DNA from: an uncultured Schlesneria sp.
GTDB taxonomy: Bacteria > Planctomycetota > Planctomycetia > Planctomycetales > Planctomycetaceae
DNA: 38,557 bases
Direction of reading: 5' to 3'
Assembly (NCBI GenBank): GCA_903871875.1
Contig: CAIQIR010000087.1
Location: forward strand, 1-38,557
The stretch's first letter is position 1. Each line of letters begins with the position of its first letter. The translations under genes were made by a program, and so were the position numbers. The notes under the pieces are model-generated. The model was not told the DNA's origin. It saw only the letters and a list, made by a program, of their open reading frames with translations, and made no database searches. Shown here in pieces: positions 1 through 9,427 of the stretch.

Positions 1-1
1 A

Positions 2-277
2 GTGAATCTCGCCTCGATCGGGTATCATGGATACCAATGGCCATTCACCAAAGATCATGCCAAATGGGGAAGTACCGAACATCGACCGGCCGGACTTTTC
101 CTACATCATCCTGGGTTTATCGTCATCGCCGACATCAATCGCGACGAGACCCAGGCGAAACGAGGCGGAGGAGGGTTGGCCTTTCAACATGACGGCATCT
201 GGCGCGCACTGAAGTCGGTTGAGAAGGTGGAAACGACCGTCAAGAAAACAGCGCATCGTTCCGCGAAGGCCGCCTAG
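2..277 (+). CDS. 3' end of an unrecognised protein (partial, cut by window edge)
   Basis: An open frame enters from the left edge and stops with TAG at 277, giving about 91 residues. Codon use looks coding, with many C/G third positions. The GTG at position 2 may be only an internal Val, so the true start is probably outside the window. Visible features are a hydrophobic stretch (FIVIADI), a Gly run (RGGGGLAF) and a Lys/Ala-rich basic tail ending KKTAHRSAKAA. I do not recognise the family. It converges with the GYF-domain gene, and I see no terminator in the 184-bp gap between them. Confidence 0.5.
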   Translation: MNLASIGYHGYQWPFTKDHAKWGSTEHRPAGLFLHHPGFIVIADINRDETQAKRGGGGLAFQHDGIWRALKSVEKVETTVKKTAHRSAKAA

Positions 278-461
278 TTGTGGTGATCGGTTACTGTGTG
301 ATGCTGGGCCGACCCATGGCCGACAAGTGCGCCCGACTCGTGGCGTAGAAAACGACCTTCGCTTTCCCCTCGACGTCAGGACCCAACGATGATCGGTCTC
401 GCGCTTTTGACCAGCCGAGCAGAGTTTCCCGCTCACGGAGTGGTTCAAAACCGAATTGAGA

Positions 462-1730
462 TTAGGGACCAATCACACGGATCAGGATGGTAATCCCCAG
501 GACAATCACGGCCGAGAGAGCAACGAACCGGCGATTCGTTGCCGAGTCCTTGATAAATCTCGTGACGGCTCGTACCGAGAATCGACTCCAGTCGAGCGGT
601 GGTTGTCCGCTGGGATGTGGCCGCTGCCGATTTCCCGGTTTCAAGCAGCCAGCATCACGAACGCTTTGCAGGGCGGATTGAGATTTCGCCATGATCGGAG
701 CTTCAATCGATGCCATCGACACGGTGCGTCGGAACAGAGAATCGGTTGCCGCTCGAACGGTGAACAGGCGAGGAATGCTGACTGCCGGGACGAATGGGCC
801 TTCTTGGCCTTGGCGGACGAAATCGACAGGTGACAATCGACCGGTGACCGCCCAGGTCAATAATTCCGTATAGTTGATCGGTCCGAATTCCTCGCCGCCG
901 ATCCATCCGGTCCATTCAGACCCCGCCAAATCCGATTCACAATGCTGTTCACTTCTGAGCGTCGCGGGAAAGACTTGATTGAGTGACGACAAGGTTCCGA
1001 ATTCGCCCAGGATATTGGTGAGTGAGTCTGTGGAGTTCAATTGATCGATCAAGGACTTCGCGTCGACCGATCTGGTTGATCGGTCGGTCGGAAATAAGAT
1101 GACATCCGCTTCTTCATTGTCACTGGGATCGTCGGGGTCCGGTGTACCAATACCTTGGGGTTGAGATCGGACGGTTGTCTGGCGTCCGCCAACAAAGTCC
1201 GAGTCTGGCTGCGAGACCTGGTCTGGCATTCCGATCGCTGAGTCGCTGGTGTTGTCGTCAGCTGTTTTGAACCACTGATTTCTCTCGATCAGGGTCGGAC
1301 GGTTAGCAGTCGATACGGGGCGACGTTGCTCGTCAGGAAAGGGGAGCAATTCAACAAGGCGGCGGATTGAACTGACCTGTTTCCAGTAATCATCCGCTTT
1401 CGCTTTGACTTGTTCGTCCGGTGAAAGTTCGCCATCGACCGCCAGTTGGATCAGATCAACCAATTTCAGCGGCCCAAAGTCTCCGTCGGCTCCCCGACAA
1501 AACCATTCATCCCGTACGGTTCGCCGTTCCACATCCCGGTCCGATTGGGGTGATTTGATCGAGTCTCGCAATTCGTAGGCGGCACAGGCCAGGATCCAGT
1601 TGGATCGAGTTGCTTCGCGAACTTCATCATCCGGCGCAATGGTTCCTGCGGCGACGAGCGTTCGAACCAGATCCAGTGAAACAGGACCGAATTCCTGTCC
1701 GTAGATCCGATAAAACCATTGTTCCGACAT
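462..1730 (-). CDS. triple GYF_2-domain protein with C-terminal membrane anchor
   Basis: A 422-aa protein with three GYF_2-like modules. Each has an aromatic start, a central FGP and a downstream 'G.(L/I)(S/A)P' turn: residues 4-55 (QWFYRIYG..EFGP), 75-126 (EWFCRGADGDFGP) and 272-323 (EWTGWIGGEEFGP). Residues 140-265 are a low-complexity, acidic, probably disordered linker. A basic segment (about 364-401) leads into one hydrophobic helix at 402-419, two residues from the end, so this looks tail-anchored with the GYF modules in the cytoplasm. GYF domains bind proline-rich peptides in eukaryotes. Bacterial GYF_2 modules are common in planctomycetes, usually with unknown partners. The ATG at 1730 is preceded by AGGACG about 7 nt upstream. 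It lies 377 bp downstream of the GGDEF gene on the same strand. The partner is unknown. Confidence 0.85.
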   Translation of the reverse strand: MSEQWFYRIYGQEFGPVSLDLVRTLVAAGTIAPDDEVREATRSNWILACAAYELRDSIKSPQSDRDVERRTVRDEWFCRGADGDFGPLKLVDLIQLAVDGELSPDEQVKAKADDYWKQVSSIRRLVELLPFPDEQRRPVSTANRPTLIERNQWFKTADDNTSDSAIGMPDQVSQPDSDFVGGRQTTVRSQPQGIGTPDPDDPSDNEEADVILFPTDRSTRSVDAKSLIDQLNSTDSLTNILGEFGTLSSLNQVFPATLRSEQHCESDLAGSEWTGWIGGEEFGPINYTELLTWAVTGRLSPVDFVRQGQEGPFVPAVSIPRLFTVRAATDSLFRRTVSMASIEAPIMAKSQSALQSVRDAGCLKPGNRQRPHPSGQPPLDWSRFSVRAVTRFIKDSATNRRFVALSAVIVLGITILIRVIGP

Positions 1731-2107
1731 GAGTTCGTCCTGTCTTCAGTCCCCATTGATATACGGAAGTCTAGCTCACAAAACCGATTGTGCAGCGACG
1801 ATCTTGTGAAGTTTCAATTTGACGATTGTCGGGATTAATTCGAGGTTTTCGCCCTATCGAGAAGGCCGGCCAGAGAGTGCGACTGTCTGGAAGGCATCCG
1901 AATTTCGCGCCGGGCTATGACTGCAAAGTCAGATCAGTGACCTGGTTTCTTCCATGTCAGCACGTTTGGGCCACGCCGACGTCGGACTGCAACGCAGGCA
2001 CGTATCCCGCGGGCGCGAAATTCGAGCGGCACCTGTTTTGATCAGCGTACTCGGCGAGGAACTGTGCCGCACCGTGGGCACCAACCGTCTTCACGGTCCT
2101 TGTGCAA
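1731..2107. other. intergenic gap, no gene recognised
   Basis: 377 bp between two minus-strand genes. Short open frames exist on both strands but have no recognisable protein pattern or good start. The last 30 bases before the GYF gene carry its Shine-Dalgarno-like AGGACG. I see no convincing sigma70 promoter, hairpin terminator or RNA gene. Confidence 0.4.
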
Positions 2108-3046
2108 TTACGCGGAATCAGGGCTTCTGTCGCGATATGTCTGGAAACAGGTCTGACCTCGGCCACTGCGTTTCGCGACGTACATCGCTTCGTCGGCTTG
2201 CCGCAGGCATTCGAAGAGATCGAAGGGACGACTGGGAAGGTCGCGGTCGGCTCGGATCGTGACGACCCCAATACTGAAGGTCAGGGAAGGATATTCGGAA
2301 TTCAGTTCGTTCTGCAGTGCGGTACGTAGACGTTCGAAAACGGCCGGGATCTCGGCGACGTCTGCTTCGGAAAGAATCAGCACGAATTCATCGCCTCCGA
2401 ACCGACCGAGATGGTCGTAAGCGCGAGTCTGTTTTCTTAATGCCGCCGCAATCTGTTGCAGCGCTCGGTCGCCGGCGAGATGACCATGTTGATCATTGAT
2501 TGCCTTGAATCCGTCGCCATCAAGCATGGCGACCGAGAAGGGGCGTCGAAATCGGCGAGCTCGGCACAACTCCGATTCCAATGCGTCCAGGATGGCCTGA
2601 CGGTTGGGCAAACCGGTCAAGCTATCAATGCGCGCCGATCGCTGCGCCCGTTCCAGGTTTTGTCGAACTCGTGAAGTCCATAGGATCAGTAGTGAGTTCA
2701 ATGTCGCTCGGCCAGCGAATCGAATGAAACAACCCACCACCCCGTCGGATGTCTGTCGAAATTCGGCCAGACTCTCCGTGGCCAGAGCGATTAAAGTCAG
2801 GACCAGAATTGGTCTTCGGGGACAGGTCCATGCTCCGACAACGGTCAAGAACACCATCAGCAGCGCGTTCTCCGATCGCCAATCTCGATCAATACCAGTC
2901 ACGTTCAATATCGAGAGAAATCCGAGGCCCAGTGCATAACCCACGATTGCCAACGGATTGTCAGTCGCACCGGCGTTCGCGGGTGAAGCGGTTGTTTGGT
3001 GCCGGTCCTTCGCAGCCAATTGGTCGTCTGAATGGGGGCTATCCAT
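2108..3046 (-). CDS. membrane diguanylate cyclase (GGDEF domain)
   Basis: A 312-aa protein expected to make cyclic di-GMP from two GTP. After a short hydrophilic N-terminus come about three hydrophobic segments (roughly 31-50, 61-92, 110-124), then a full GGDEF domain from about residue 138. The domain shows DSLTGLPNR (141-149), the metal-binding LDGDGFKAIND (175-185) and the intact active-site loop FGGDEF (216-221). An RxxD (R208-D211) lies five residues before GGDEF, the position of the inhibitory I-site, so product feedback is likely. Nothing looks degenerate and there is no EAL domain. The frame extends upstream to a TTG at 3076, but I prefer the ATG at 3046. The input stage is only membrane helices, so the signal is unknown. 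Confidence 0.93.
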   Translation of the reverse strand: MDSPHSDDQLAAKDRHQTTASPANAGATDNPLAIVGYALGLGFLSILNVTGIDRDWRSENALLMVFLTVVGAWTCPRRPILVLTLIALATESLAEFRQTSDGVVGCFIRFAGRATLNSLLILWTSRVRQNLERAQRSARIDSLTGLPNRQAILDALESELCRARRFRRPFSVAMLDGDGFKAINDQHGHLAGDRALQQIAAALRKQTRAYDHLGRFGGDEFVLILSEADVAEIPAVFERLRTALQNELNSEYPSLTFSIGVVTIRADRDLPSRPFDLFECLRQADEAMYVAKRSGRGQTCFQTYRDRSPDSA

Positions 3047-3159
3047 AGTGAGCAGAGTATAGCGGGCAATGGTCAAACGGCGATGGACGATCTACAGGTG
3101 GTTTTGACCGCTGCAACCGTCAGCCGTTCGACAGTCAGGATTACGGGTTCCCGTAAACG

Positions 3160-3193
3160 AAAAAGCGGTGGCCTCGATCATCGAGACCATCGC
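3160..3193 (-). terminator. rho-independent terminator after the DUF1559 gene
   Basis: Read on the minus strand, GCGATGGTCTCGAT and ATCGAGGCCACCGC form a stem of about 12-13 pairs (one A-C mismatch, one G-U pair) with a small loop, followed directly by TTTTT. It lies 35 bp past the DUF1559 stop codon at 3228. Confidence 0.85.
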
Positions 3194-3227
3194 CATGTTC
3201 CGTTTGACGCTGAACTAAATCAGAAGC

Positions 3228-4493
3228 TTAGAAGCCTCGGCTGTCCAGGGTCGCTTCACCGTACGAGACGCCGTTTGAAGTCAGCAATCGGGCATAGATG
3301 TTCTTATCAACTTGTTCGCTGATAAATTTTCCAGACCCGTCGCACATGATGACGTTGACGCCGCCAGCATGTTGTGAACTTGGTCGGGGAGCACCACCGA
3401 CCGCAGCGGTCAAATTGCGATTGATGTAGCTTGCATCGGGAGCACCATGCGTTCCAGTGACCAGTCCGAGCCAATATGCTGAGTTCATAGTACTTGGCGT
3501 CGTGGCGCCGGCCAGCGGCGCATTGGTTGACGCGACCATGACCTCAAGGCCGAAGCCGATCTGGTTAACTCCAAATGAGCCGGTGTTGTAGTTGGCTCCG
3601 TTACTAGCCGAGCCGCTCCATGGCCCGGCATTCAAATTCTCCGTCAGCATCAGCGTGGTCGACGTTCCGTCTCCCGTGGAGACATAATCGAGAGAAGGAG
3701 CGAACGAGTTTGATCCAGTGCCGGCTGTGCCGCGGAAGAAAACGCCTGTTGCCAGTTCGATACTTTGATCTGACGGGTCAAATCCTGCCCCCGCCGCGTG
3801 GAAGCCATCCATCGAATAATTTCCGCCACCATCCCAGTCAATGATGTACGGCTGGTGCATTGCAAAGCTCGACAGGGATCCGCCGTTTGACGCCGGCGAA
3901 AGTCCAGCGGTGTAGGTGAAGGTTTCGTACGTCCCCCAAATTGTACTCGGGATAAAGCCCGCATTGACAACGTAACTTAATCCGCCGCCCACGCGGAACG
4001 AGTCGTTATCGTCTGGACAAGTAAACGCTGGTACCCAGACATTGTCGTTCACGGGGGGCGAGGCGGTGCTGACGGCGCCGACGCTTCCCGTGACGGCGAA
4101 AGGAACGTTCGCCTGTGGAGGGGTCACCGAGACCATAGCGGTCGCGTCGCTCTTGACATTCTTCAATAGCGCGGTCGCATCCAACGCCGGCAACAAGGCG
4201 ATAGGCCAGCCAGCACCGTAGATGAAACCGGTTACGTTGCCTTGGCTAATCGGGATATCACTGGTCAACGGCGGCAACGATCCGCCGGTACTCGACGCGA
4301 AGGACTGCATGGCGATGCCGACTTGTCGAATGTTGTTCAAACATTCCAACTTTCGGGCAGCACGTCGGGCAGATTGAACTGCGGGCGCAATCAGCGAGGC
4401 GAGTACGGCGATGATCGAGATCACCACCAGCAGTTCGATCAAAGTGAAGCCGCGACGCGGCTGGCGTTTCGTCGAAAGGCGTGAGCGAGTCAT
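3228..4493 (-). CDS. DUF1559 family protein with prepilin-type N-terminus
   Basis: A 421-aa planctomycete-type pseudopilin-like protein. The N-terminus is a type IV prepilin signal: a basic leader, then [15 protein letters not shown] with the G15|F16 cleavage site and Glu at mature position 5 (E20), followed by a hydrophobic helix to about residue 40. The middle is Gly/Ser/Thr-rich, as usual for DUF1559. Near the C-terminus, [17 protein letters not shown] matches the short 'H-x9-DG' motif of the family. It is probably cleaved and N-methylated by a prepilin peptidase (one is encoded at 32429-33730) and displayed at the cell surface, but the role is not established. The ATG at 4493 has GGAG 8 nt upstream. 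The frame stays open 32 codons further up, which I reject on this RBS and the prepilin leader. Confidence 0.93.
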   Translation of the reverse strand: MTRSRLSTKRQPRRGFTLIELLVVISIIAVLASLIAPAVQSARRAARKLECLNNIRQVGIAMQSFASSTGGSLPPLTSDIPISQGNVTGFIYGAGWPIALLPALDATALLKNVKSDATAMVSVTPPQANVPFAVTGSVGAVSTASPPVNDNVWVPAFTCPDDNDSFRVGGGLSYVVNAGFIPSTIWGTYETFTYTAGLSPASNGGSLSSFAMHQPYIIDWDGGGNYSMDGFHAAGAGFDPSDQSIELATGVFFRGTAGTGSNSFAPSLDYVSTGDGTSTTLMLTENLNAGPWSGSASNGANYNTGSFGVNQIGFGLEVMVASTNAPLAGATTPSTMNSAYWLGLVTGTHGAPDASYINRNLTAAVGGAPRPSSQHAGGVNVIMCDGSGKFISEQVDKNIYARLLTSNGVSYGEATLDSRGF

Positions 4494-5386
4494 GACGGAG
4501 TCTCCAGATGAGGTGAGCGACAGGATTCGAGCAAGTGAGTTGAATTCGCTATCGGTCGAAGTCGCCGTTCGACTGCGCCGCGCAACCAAATGTCAATTCT
4601 AGCAAACCATAAGCCAGATTTACAATCTTTTTTCAAAGTCCTTACCGAAGTTCGAGTTATCGTGTTTTCAAGCCCCTGAACGCCACCGCAGATTTGGTTC
4701 GAAATGGTGCGAAATTGTACCTTATTGAGTATTGTTTTGGTGCATTTACGAATTCGCCCCTGAATTTCGGCTTGGTGTTGGCCGGACAAAATCGAGAACG
4801 CCAGCGATTCGGTTGCCCTCACGGTCGATCGTAGCCAGAGATGCGGGGTTGTTTGTGTGTCGACGTAATTCTCACTCATCGATCAATCTTACCCTACAAA
4901 ATGCAAGATGAGATGATCGTCAGTTGTGCCGTCCATTTTGGATTATCGCCAATCAAAGCGACCTGTTGATTTTGGATCGGTCTCTGGGCTCCGCACGCAA
5001 GCGACGTCTACCGAGCAAGAATCCTCGCGAAATGAATCTTGAGATCCTGAGTCCAAGTGTCCCTCGGACGTGCCGAAGTTGGCGAGAAAGGAATTAGGGG
5101 GCCCGTTTCCTGCTCAACCGCACGGCTATGAGCGTGAGTGGTTTGAACGTGATCGGTTTGAAGAAGTCGTTTTGCCCCTCGCCATTTAATCATCCGTGAG
5201 CGGCTGTGCCAATTGCGGTCCTTGGTTTAATAAGGCCTCTGGGAGGGCTTGGTTGAGTTTTTACAACAGCCAAAGTTTGCCTGTCGTGATCGACACGCAG
5301 CATGAGTTGGCAAAACCTATGGCAGTGTCCGAAAATTCGGAAAGATTGTCTTGTGTTCGGTCCCCCGCCGAGACAATTCTGGATTT
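4494..5386. other. 893-bp gap without a recognisable gene
   Basis: This is the longest gene-free stretch in the window. It starts with the DUF1559 leader and candidate promoter. Open frames of 61-129 codons on the minus strand and 65 on the plus strand look like chance: no motif, poor starts, and one runs into the DUF1559 gene. At 5232-5250 an 8-bp stem with one mismatch (AAGGCCTC/GAGGGCTT) is followed after 7 nt by TTTTT, a weak terminator-like shape on the plus strand with no gene upstream to serve. The octamer GGTTTGAA occurs twice near 5145-5165. No tRNA or known RNA was recognised. Confidence 0.4.
4596..4625 (-). promoter_or_regulatory. candidate sigma70 promoter for the DUF1559 gene
   Basis: On the minus strand TTGTAA (4620-4625; 4/6 to consensus) and TAGAAT (4596-4601; 5/6) are separated by 18 bp. 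Transcription would start near 4588, leaving a leader of about 95 nt. Judged by eye only. Confidence 0.35.
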
Positions 5387-6025
5387 ATGTTAAAGATCTG
5401 CCAAAAGCCGCTGCCACAGACGTTGCTCAGTTACATCGCTTTCCGGATCGCCTTTCGCGAGACATTTGAAAGCTTGTCGCTGCACAAACGTTGTTTGAGT
5501 GGAGAATTCGTTCCATATGGATATCTCTGTGAAGTGCCGTTTTTGCGAGAAGTGGCCCCGGCGGTGCAACTCGATTTGATCGCCTCGACCTGGCACAAGC
5601 ATCTCAGTCGTGAGATCCACCAGGCGGATTTGGTCGAAGAAAGCGTCATTTACGCAGCCTGCGAGTTGTCCGCTCGGTTGATCGAAAAAGAGCCCGAGTC
5701 GGTGGTGCGATTGTTAAGCGGCGGTCCGCTCGATATGTCGTTCCCGTTGGATTCGTATCTCGCCCGAGAATTACGGCTGTTGTATCTGGAATTGCCGAAT
5801 GACGGAGACTTTTTGCTGGTCAGTCAATTCCTCGATCTGGATCCGGAAGACGCGATCGACCAGAAGCTTCAAATGGGGATCGATATCACTCGACTCGGGC
5901 CGATGTTCGACGTGCTCGGTCGCTGGCACGCTGCTCCTGGTATGTCAGGCCATCTGAAAGGATTGCTGACCGAAGTCGAGATCACTCGCGTGGCCACGAT
6001 TCTGAGGGTTCCCTGCCTGGCCTGA
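5387..6025 (+). CDS. conserved-looking hypothetical protein, 212 aa
   Basis: The frame opens with ATG at 5387 (MLKICQKPLPQTLLSYIAF) and ends with TGA at 6025. The product is soluble, rich in Leu and acidic residues, and probably all-helical, with no signal peptide or membrane segment. Visible patches include HKHLSREIHQADLVEESV and the acidic SQFLDLDPEDAIDQK. Codon use is as in neighbouring genes, so I believe it is real, but I do not recognise the family and assign no function. An in-frame start 12 codons upstream gives a less natural N-terminus. It is followed by an inverted repeat that begins at its stop codon, then by the 1064-aa membrane protein 207 bp downstream on the same strand. Confidence 0.75.
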   Translation: MLKICQKPLPQTLLSYIAFRIAFRETFESLSLHKRCLSGEFVPYGYLCEVPFLREVAPAVQLDLIASTWHKHLSREIHQADLVEESVIYAACELSARLIEKEPESVVRLLSGGPLDMSFPLDSYLARELRLLYLELPNDGDFLLVSQFLDLDPEDAIDQKLQMGIDITRLGPMFDVLGRWHAAPGMSGHLKGLLTEVEITRVATILRVPCLA

Positions 6026-6070
6026 TGCCCGCAGCAGCGGCATAATCGTGGATTCTCCTGCCGGGCATCA
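6023..6070 (+). repeat. inverted repeat at the stop codon of the 212-aa gene
   Basis: TGATGCCCG (6023-6031) pairs perfectly with CGGGCATCA (6062-6070). The neighbouring CAG/CTG can extend the stem past a one-base bulge. The loop is about 24-30 nt and no T run follows, so it is not a standard intrinsic terminator. It could still end or stabilise the upstream transcript. Confidence 0.35.
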
Positions 6071-6232
6071 TGTTACGGTGTCAGCTTCAAAGCGTCAGTC
6101 AGTGAAATTGCTCATCGCAAGTTCTGGCGTGGCTGGCTGATTCCCAACGATTTCCGGCAACCCGTCGTAAGGCGGACTACGTAAAATGTTGACCCAGAGC
6201 AGGTTCCTTACTGCCATTCTTTCGTTAATCCC

Positions 6233-9200
6233 GTGAGTGACATCGTGACCGAACAACCTGGCGAGTCTCTCGATCCAAAACCTGCGGCAGACGAAGCTTC
6301 GGCAGCAAATTCCAGCGAATCGGTGCCTGGTGGGTCGTCGCCACAGGTGTCTGCGCATCCGGAGGGGACTCCCGTCGCCGTGGCGCAGGATGAAGGTTTG
6401 CCGGAATGGGAGCCTTTGACGCCGGAATTGGTTGAGGACGAAGCGATTCGTGGCGATTTCGTGATCCGATGGGTGGTTGTCGGGCTGGCGCTGCTGCTGG
6501 GCATTTCGCAGATTGGCGAGACTCGAACGCTGTTGCATTTGAAGAGTGGACAATATCTGTTGAGTCATGGCTTGCTGCCCGGCGCCAACGACATGTTTTC
6601 TTACACCGCGAACGACCGCAAGTGGGTCAATCTGGCGTGGCTGTTTGATGTTGCGATGGCCGGAATCCATTCCCTGGGCGGTGGAATTGGCCTTTCGATC
6701 ATCCAGGGGCTGATGGCGGGCGTTGCTTTCGGTCTTCTGGCACATACAGTCCGGCCGCACATTCGCACCTGGTGGGGATCGATTTGCGCGGTGCTGGCGC
6801 TGTTAGTCTGTTATCCACAGTTCACGGTCCAGCCGGAATTGGTGACATTGCTGGGGATCAGTTTCGTTTTGTGGACGCTGGTGCAGTCTGAAGAGCCCGG
6901 TCGTTCCCCTCGCTTGTGGCGGTTGGTGCCGATCCTGTGGCTTTGGGCGCAGTGTGATCAGCGAGCGTGGTTGGGGTGGTTTTTGTTGCTGTTGTGGGCC
7001 GTTGGTGAGCGGTTGACGCGCGACGCCTCATCGGATCGCGAGAAGGGTTTGCTGGCCAAGGTCCTGTTGATTTCATTGGCCGCGGTGGCCGTTCATCCCT
7101 TTTTGTGGGAATCGTGGCTGGCTCCGGTGCGAATGTATCTGACGGATTATCCGGCCATGCGATTTGCCTATCCGCAGCCGTCGATCCTCGATCAGGGTTT
7201 CTATCCGATCGTGTGGTTGAAAGACAAAGATTATGTTTGGGTGACGGTCAATCATCGAACGATCGCCGCCTTGTTCCTGGCGGCAATCACGGTCGTGACA
7301 TTGATCCTCAACCGCATGCGGTTGCGCTGGTCGCACGTCCTGGCATTTATTGGGTTCAACACTCTGAGCGTCTTAGCGACCCACGAATTGGCCGTCGCGA
7401 GTCTTGTGAACTGTGTTCTGTGCACATTGAACGCGCAGGGCTGGTATCGCGAAAAGTTTGGCCAGGTCTATTCGATTGATTGGCGGGAATTGTTGTTTTC
7501 TCGCGGTGGCCGGGCCGTCACGGTGATCAGCTTCTTCGCCTTGGCGTGGCTGATTCTCAGCGGTCGGTTGGATGGCCCTACAGGGAAGCGGACTGGTATC
7601 GGCTTCGAAGCTCCGTTGGCCAGTATGATGAATGACTACCAAAATCTGGGTCAGTCGCTGGTCGACGATCATCCGTTCCATTTTTCGATCCGGCAGGGCG
7701 ACTTGTTGGTCTGGGGTGGGCAAAAGTCGTTCGTTGACAGTCGAGTCGGGCTCTATTTCGGCAGTGGCGATGCGAATTTGCTGAGTCTTCATGACAAGGC
7801 CCGCCGAGCATTGCGTGATCGCATCGAGGATCGAAGCGAGGCTGGTTCCTGGAGGACCACCTTCGAGAAATATCGCATCCGGCAGGCCTGTCCGAGGTTG
7901 AACGGTCCTGTGCCTCCGCCGGACTACATCACGTTCTTAGGTTTGCTGGGGTCGAGCGAGTTTCAGCTTGTCAATTTGAATGGATCGACGGCCGTTTTCG
8001 TGCGGCCGGACCCCTCGGATGACACCACAACGACATATCTTCGCGATCATTCGTTTGATGTGGTGGACTTGGCGTTTCGGAAGAAGCCCACCGAGATCGT
8101 GGATGAAACTCGTGAGTTCTCCAAGGTCGCGACGACTTACGACAATCTGTTCTCGCTTCGTCGTCTTGACGTTCCCAGTGGCATTCAAGCGGGTCAGCAT
8201 TTTCTGCAACTCGCCATCAGCAGTGGTGAATCCCATTCGAAGGCAATCGCGGCCGCATTGCTGGCGATTCGCCACGTGAATGAAGGGCTTCGGATCGATC
8301 CGAATTGCCCCGATGGATACCGGGTTCTCGGATGGGCCTATTCTTTCCTGAGTCGGATCGAATCCGCCGTGCTCAGTCAGGGCGGTCCTGTCGCTCCGAA
8401 CAAACTGCGATACTATCAATCGATTGCCGCGTTTCAGCAGGCGGTCGCGTTGCAGCCCGATAATCCGGCGATTGTGCGACTGCTTTTGCAGCAGTATGAG
8501 ATGACGGGGCGGATGGATATCCGACTCGATCTGATTCGGAAGCTGAAAGAGTTGCAGTCCAATTCCAGCTCCAAGGCGACGACCGACGAACAGCGACAGG
8601 AGGGCGAACAGATATCGCAAGCCATCGTCCAACTGGAAGAAACCGTTGGTCGAATCGAAGCGATGGTTGCCAACTTCCTGGGGAATGGAACCGATCGTCT
8701 GCAAGTCGCCAATGGTGCAAACCAGGCAGGAGGCCTATTGATTTCGATCAAAGTGCTGGAGGACGATGCAATCTATCTGGCGAAAAATCCGGTGGCCAAG
8801 CTGACTTTGGGAAGCTGGCTGATGGAAGCCGGCCGAGGTCGAGACGCGGCGGAGATTTTCGAATCTTTGGAAGGAATCGCCCAAGACAATTCCTTTGTCA
8901 AATGGCGAGATCCCGCTGCGATGTCGGCGATGACTGTGGCCAACTACAACCGGGCCATCAAACTGTGGAGCGATCAGACGCGGGTCGCAGTTGAGACGAA
9001 TCTGCCGACGGAGATGTTCACGCTTCCCTTTGTCACGTTGAATCCGCAGTGGATTGGTCCGGATACCTACCCCGCGACGAACGTGGCAGCGACGCTGCAA
9101 ACGATTCAATCCGTTCGAATTGAAGGTGCACAGCTGCATTACAACGTCGCGTTGGCGCAGCTGGAAGCCGGTGCGGTCGAAGAGGCCGCTCAGTCCGTCC

Positions 9201-9427
9201 GAGAAGCGATTCAAGCCAATCCGACGTCGCCGCTTAGGCCGATCTTGCGATTTTACCTGGAGTGTCTGACGGGGGAACAAATCGAACTCAAGCTGGAATT
9301 GCCCGAGGTCGAAGAAGTCGAGGACCTGACCGAACTCGCTGACTCTTCCGCAGTGAAATCGGAAAATCCGCCTGCAGCGGATGCTGACAAAAAGCCAGAG
9401 GTGGATTCAAACGCCAAGCCAGAATAG
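6233..9427 (+). CDS. large multi-membrane protein with C-terminal TPR-like region
   Basis: A 1064-aa protein. Residues 1-70 are a low-complexity acidic/Pro/Ser cytoplasmic tail. A membrane domain of about 9-11 helices spans roughly 76-435. Between its first helices is a loop FSYTANDRKWVNLAWLFD (122-139), resembling the 'D.FS.T..G..W.N..WL' loop of membrane proteins related to polyprenyl-phosphate or oligosaccharyl transferases in planctomycetes and deltaproteobacteria. After about residue 436 the chain is soluble, and 670-765 carries TPR-like helices (HVNEGLRIDPN, FQQAVALQPDNPA). The C-terminal 50 residues are Glu/Lys-rich. The start is a GTG at 6233; no strong Shine-Dalgarno is visible. It may act in envelope glycan or protein handling, but that is inference only and no catalytic motif is proven. 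Confidence 0.85.
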   Translation: MSDIVTEQPGESLDPKPAADEASAANSSESVPGGSSPQVSAHPEGTPVAVAQDEGLPEWEPLTPELVEDEAIRGDFVIRWVVVGLALLLGISQIGETRTLLHLKSGQYLLSHGLLPGANDMFSYTANDRKWVNLAWLFDVAMAGIHSLGGGIGLSIIQGLMAGVAFGLLAHTVRPHIRTWWGSICAVLALLVCYPQFTVQPELVTLLGISFVLWTLVQSEEPGRSPRLWRLVPILWLWAQCDQRAWLGWFLLLLWAVGERLTRDASSDREKGLLAKVLLISLAAVAVHPFLWESWLAPVRMYLTDYPAMRFAYPQPSILDQGFYPIVWLKDKDYVWVTVNHRTIAALFLAAITVVTLILNRMRLRWSHVLAFIGFNTLSVLATHELAVASLVNCVLCTLNAQGWYREKFGQVYSIDWRELLFSRGGRAVTVISFFALAWLILSGRLDGPTGKRTGIGFEAPLASMMNDYQNLGQSLVDDHPFHFSIRQGDLLVWGGQKSFVDSRVGLYFGSGDANLLSLHDKARRALRDRIEDRSEAGSWRTTFEKYRIRQACPRLNGPVPPPDYITFLGLLGSSEFQLVNLNGSTAVFVRPDPSDDTTTTYLRDHSFDVVDLAFRKKPTEIVDETREFSKVATTYDNLFSLRRLDVPSGIQAGQHFLQLAISSGESHSKAIAAALLAIRHVNEGLRIDPNCPDGYRVLGWAYSFLSRIESAVLSQGGPVAPNKLRYYQSIAAFQQAVALQPDNPAIVRLLLQQYEMTGRMDIRLDLIRKLKELQSNSSSKATTDEQRQEGEQISQAIVQLEETVGRIEAMVANFLGNGTDRLQVANGANQAGGLLISIKVLEDDAIYLAKNPVAKLTLGSWLMEAGRGRDAAEIFESLEGIAQDNSFVKWRDPAAMSAMTVANYNRAIKLWSDQTRVAVETNLPTEMFTLPFVTLNPQWIGPDTYPATNVAATLQTIQSVRIEGAQLHYNVALAQLEAGAVEEAAQSVREAIQANPTSPLRPILRFYLECLTGEQIELKLELPEVEEVEDLTELADSSAVKSENPPAADADKKPEVDSNAKPE

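Noticed and set aside
4490-4879. A 129-codon minus-strand frame upstream of the DUF1559 gene
   Set aside because: It runs into the DUF1559 start region, has no motif and no RBS, and overlaps the candidate promoter.
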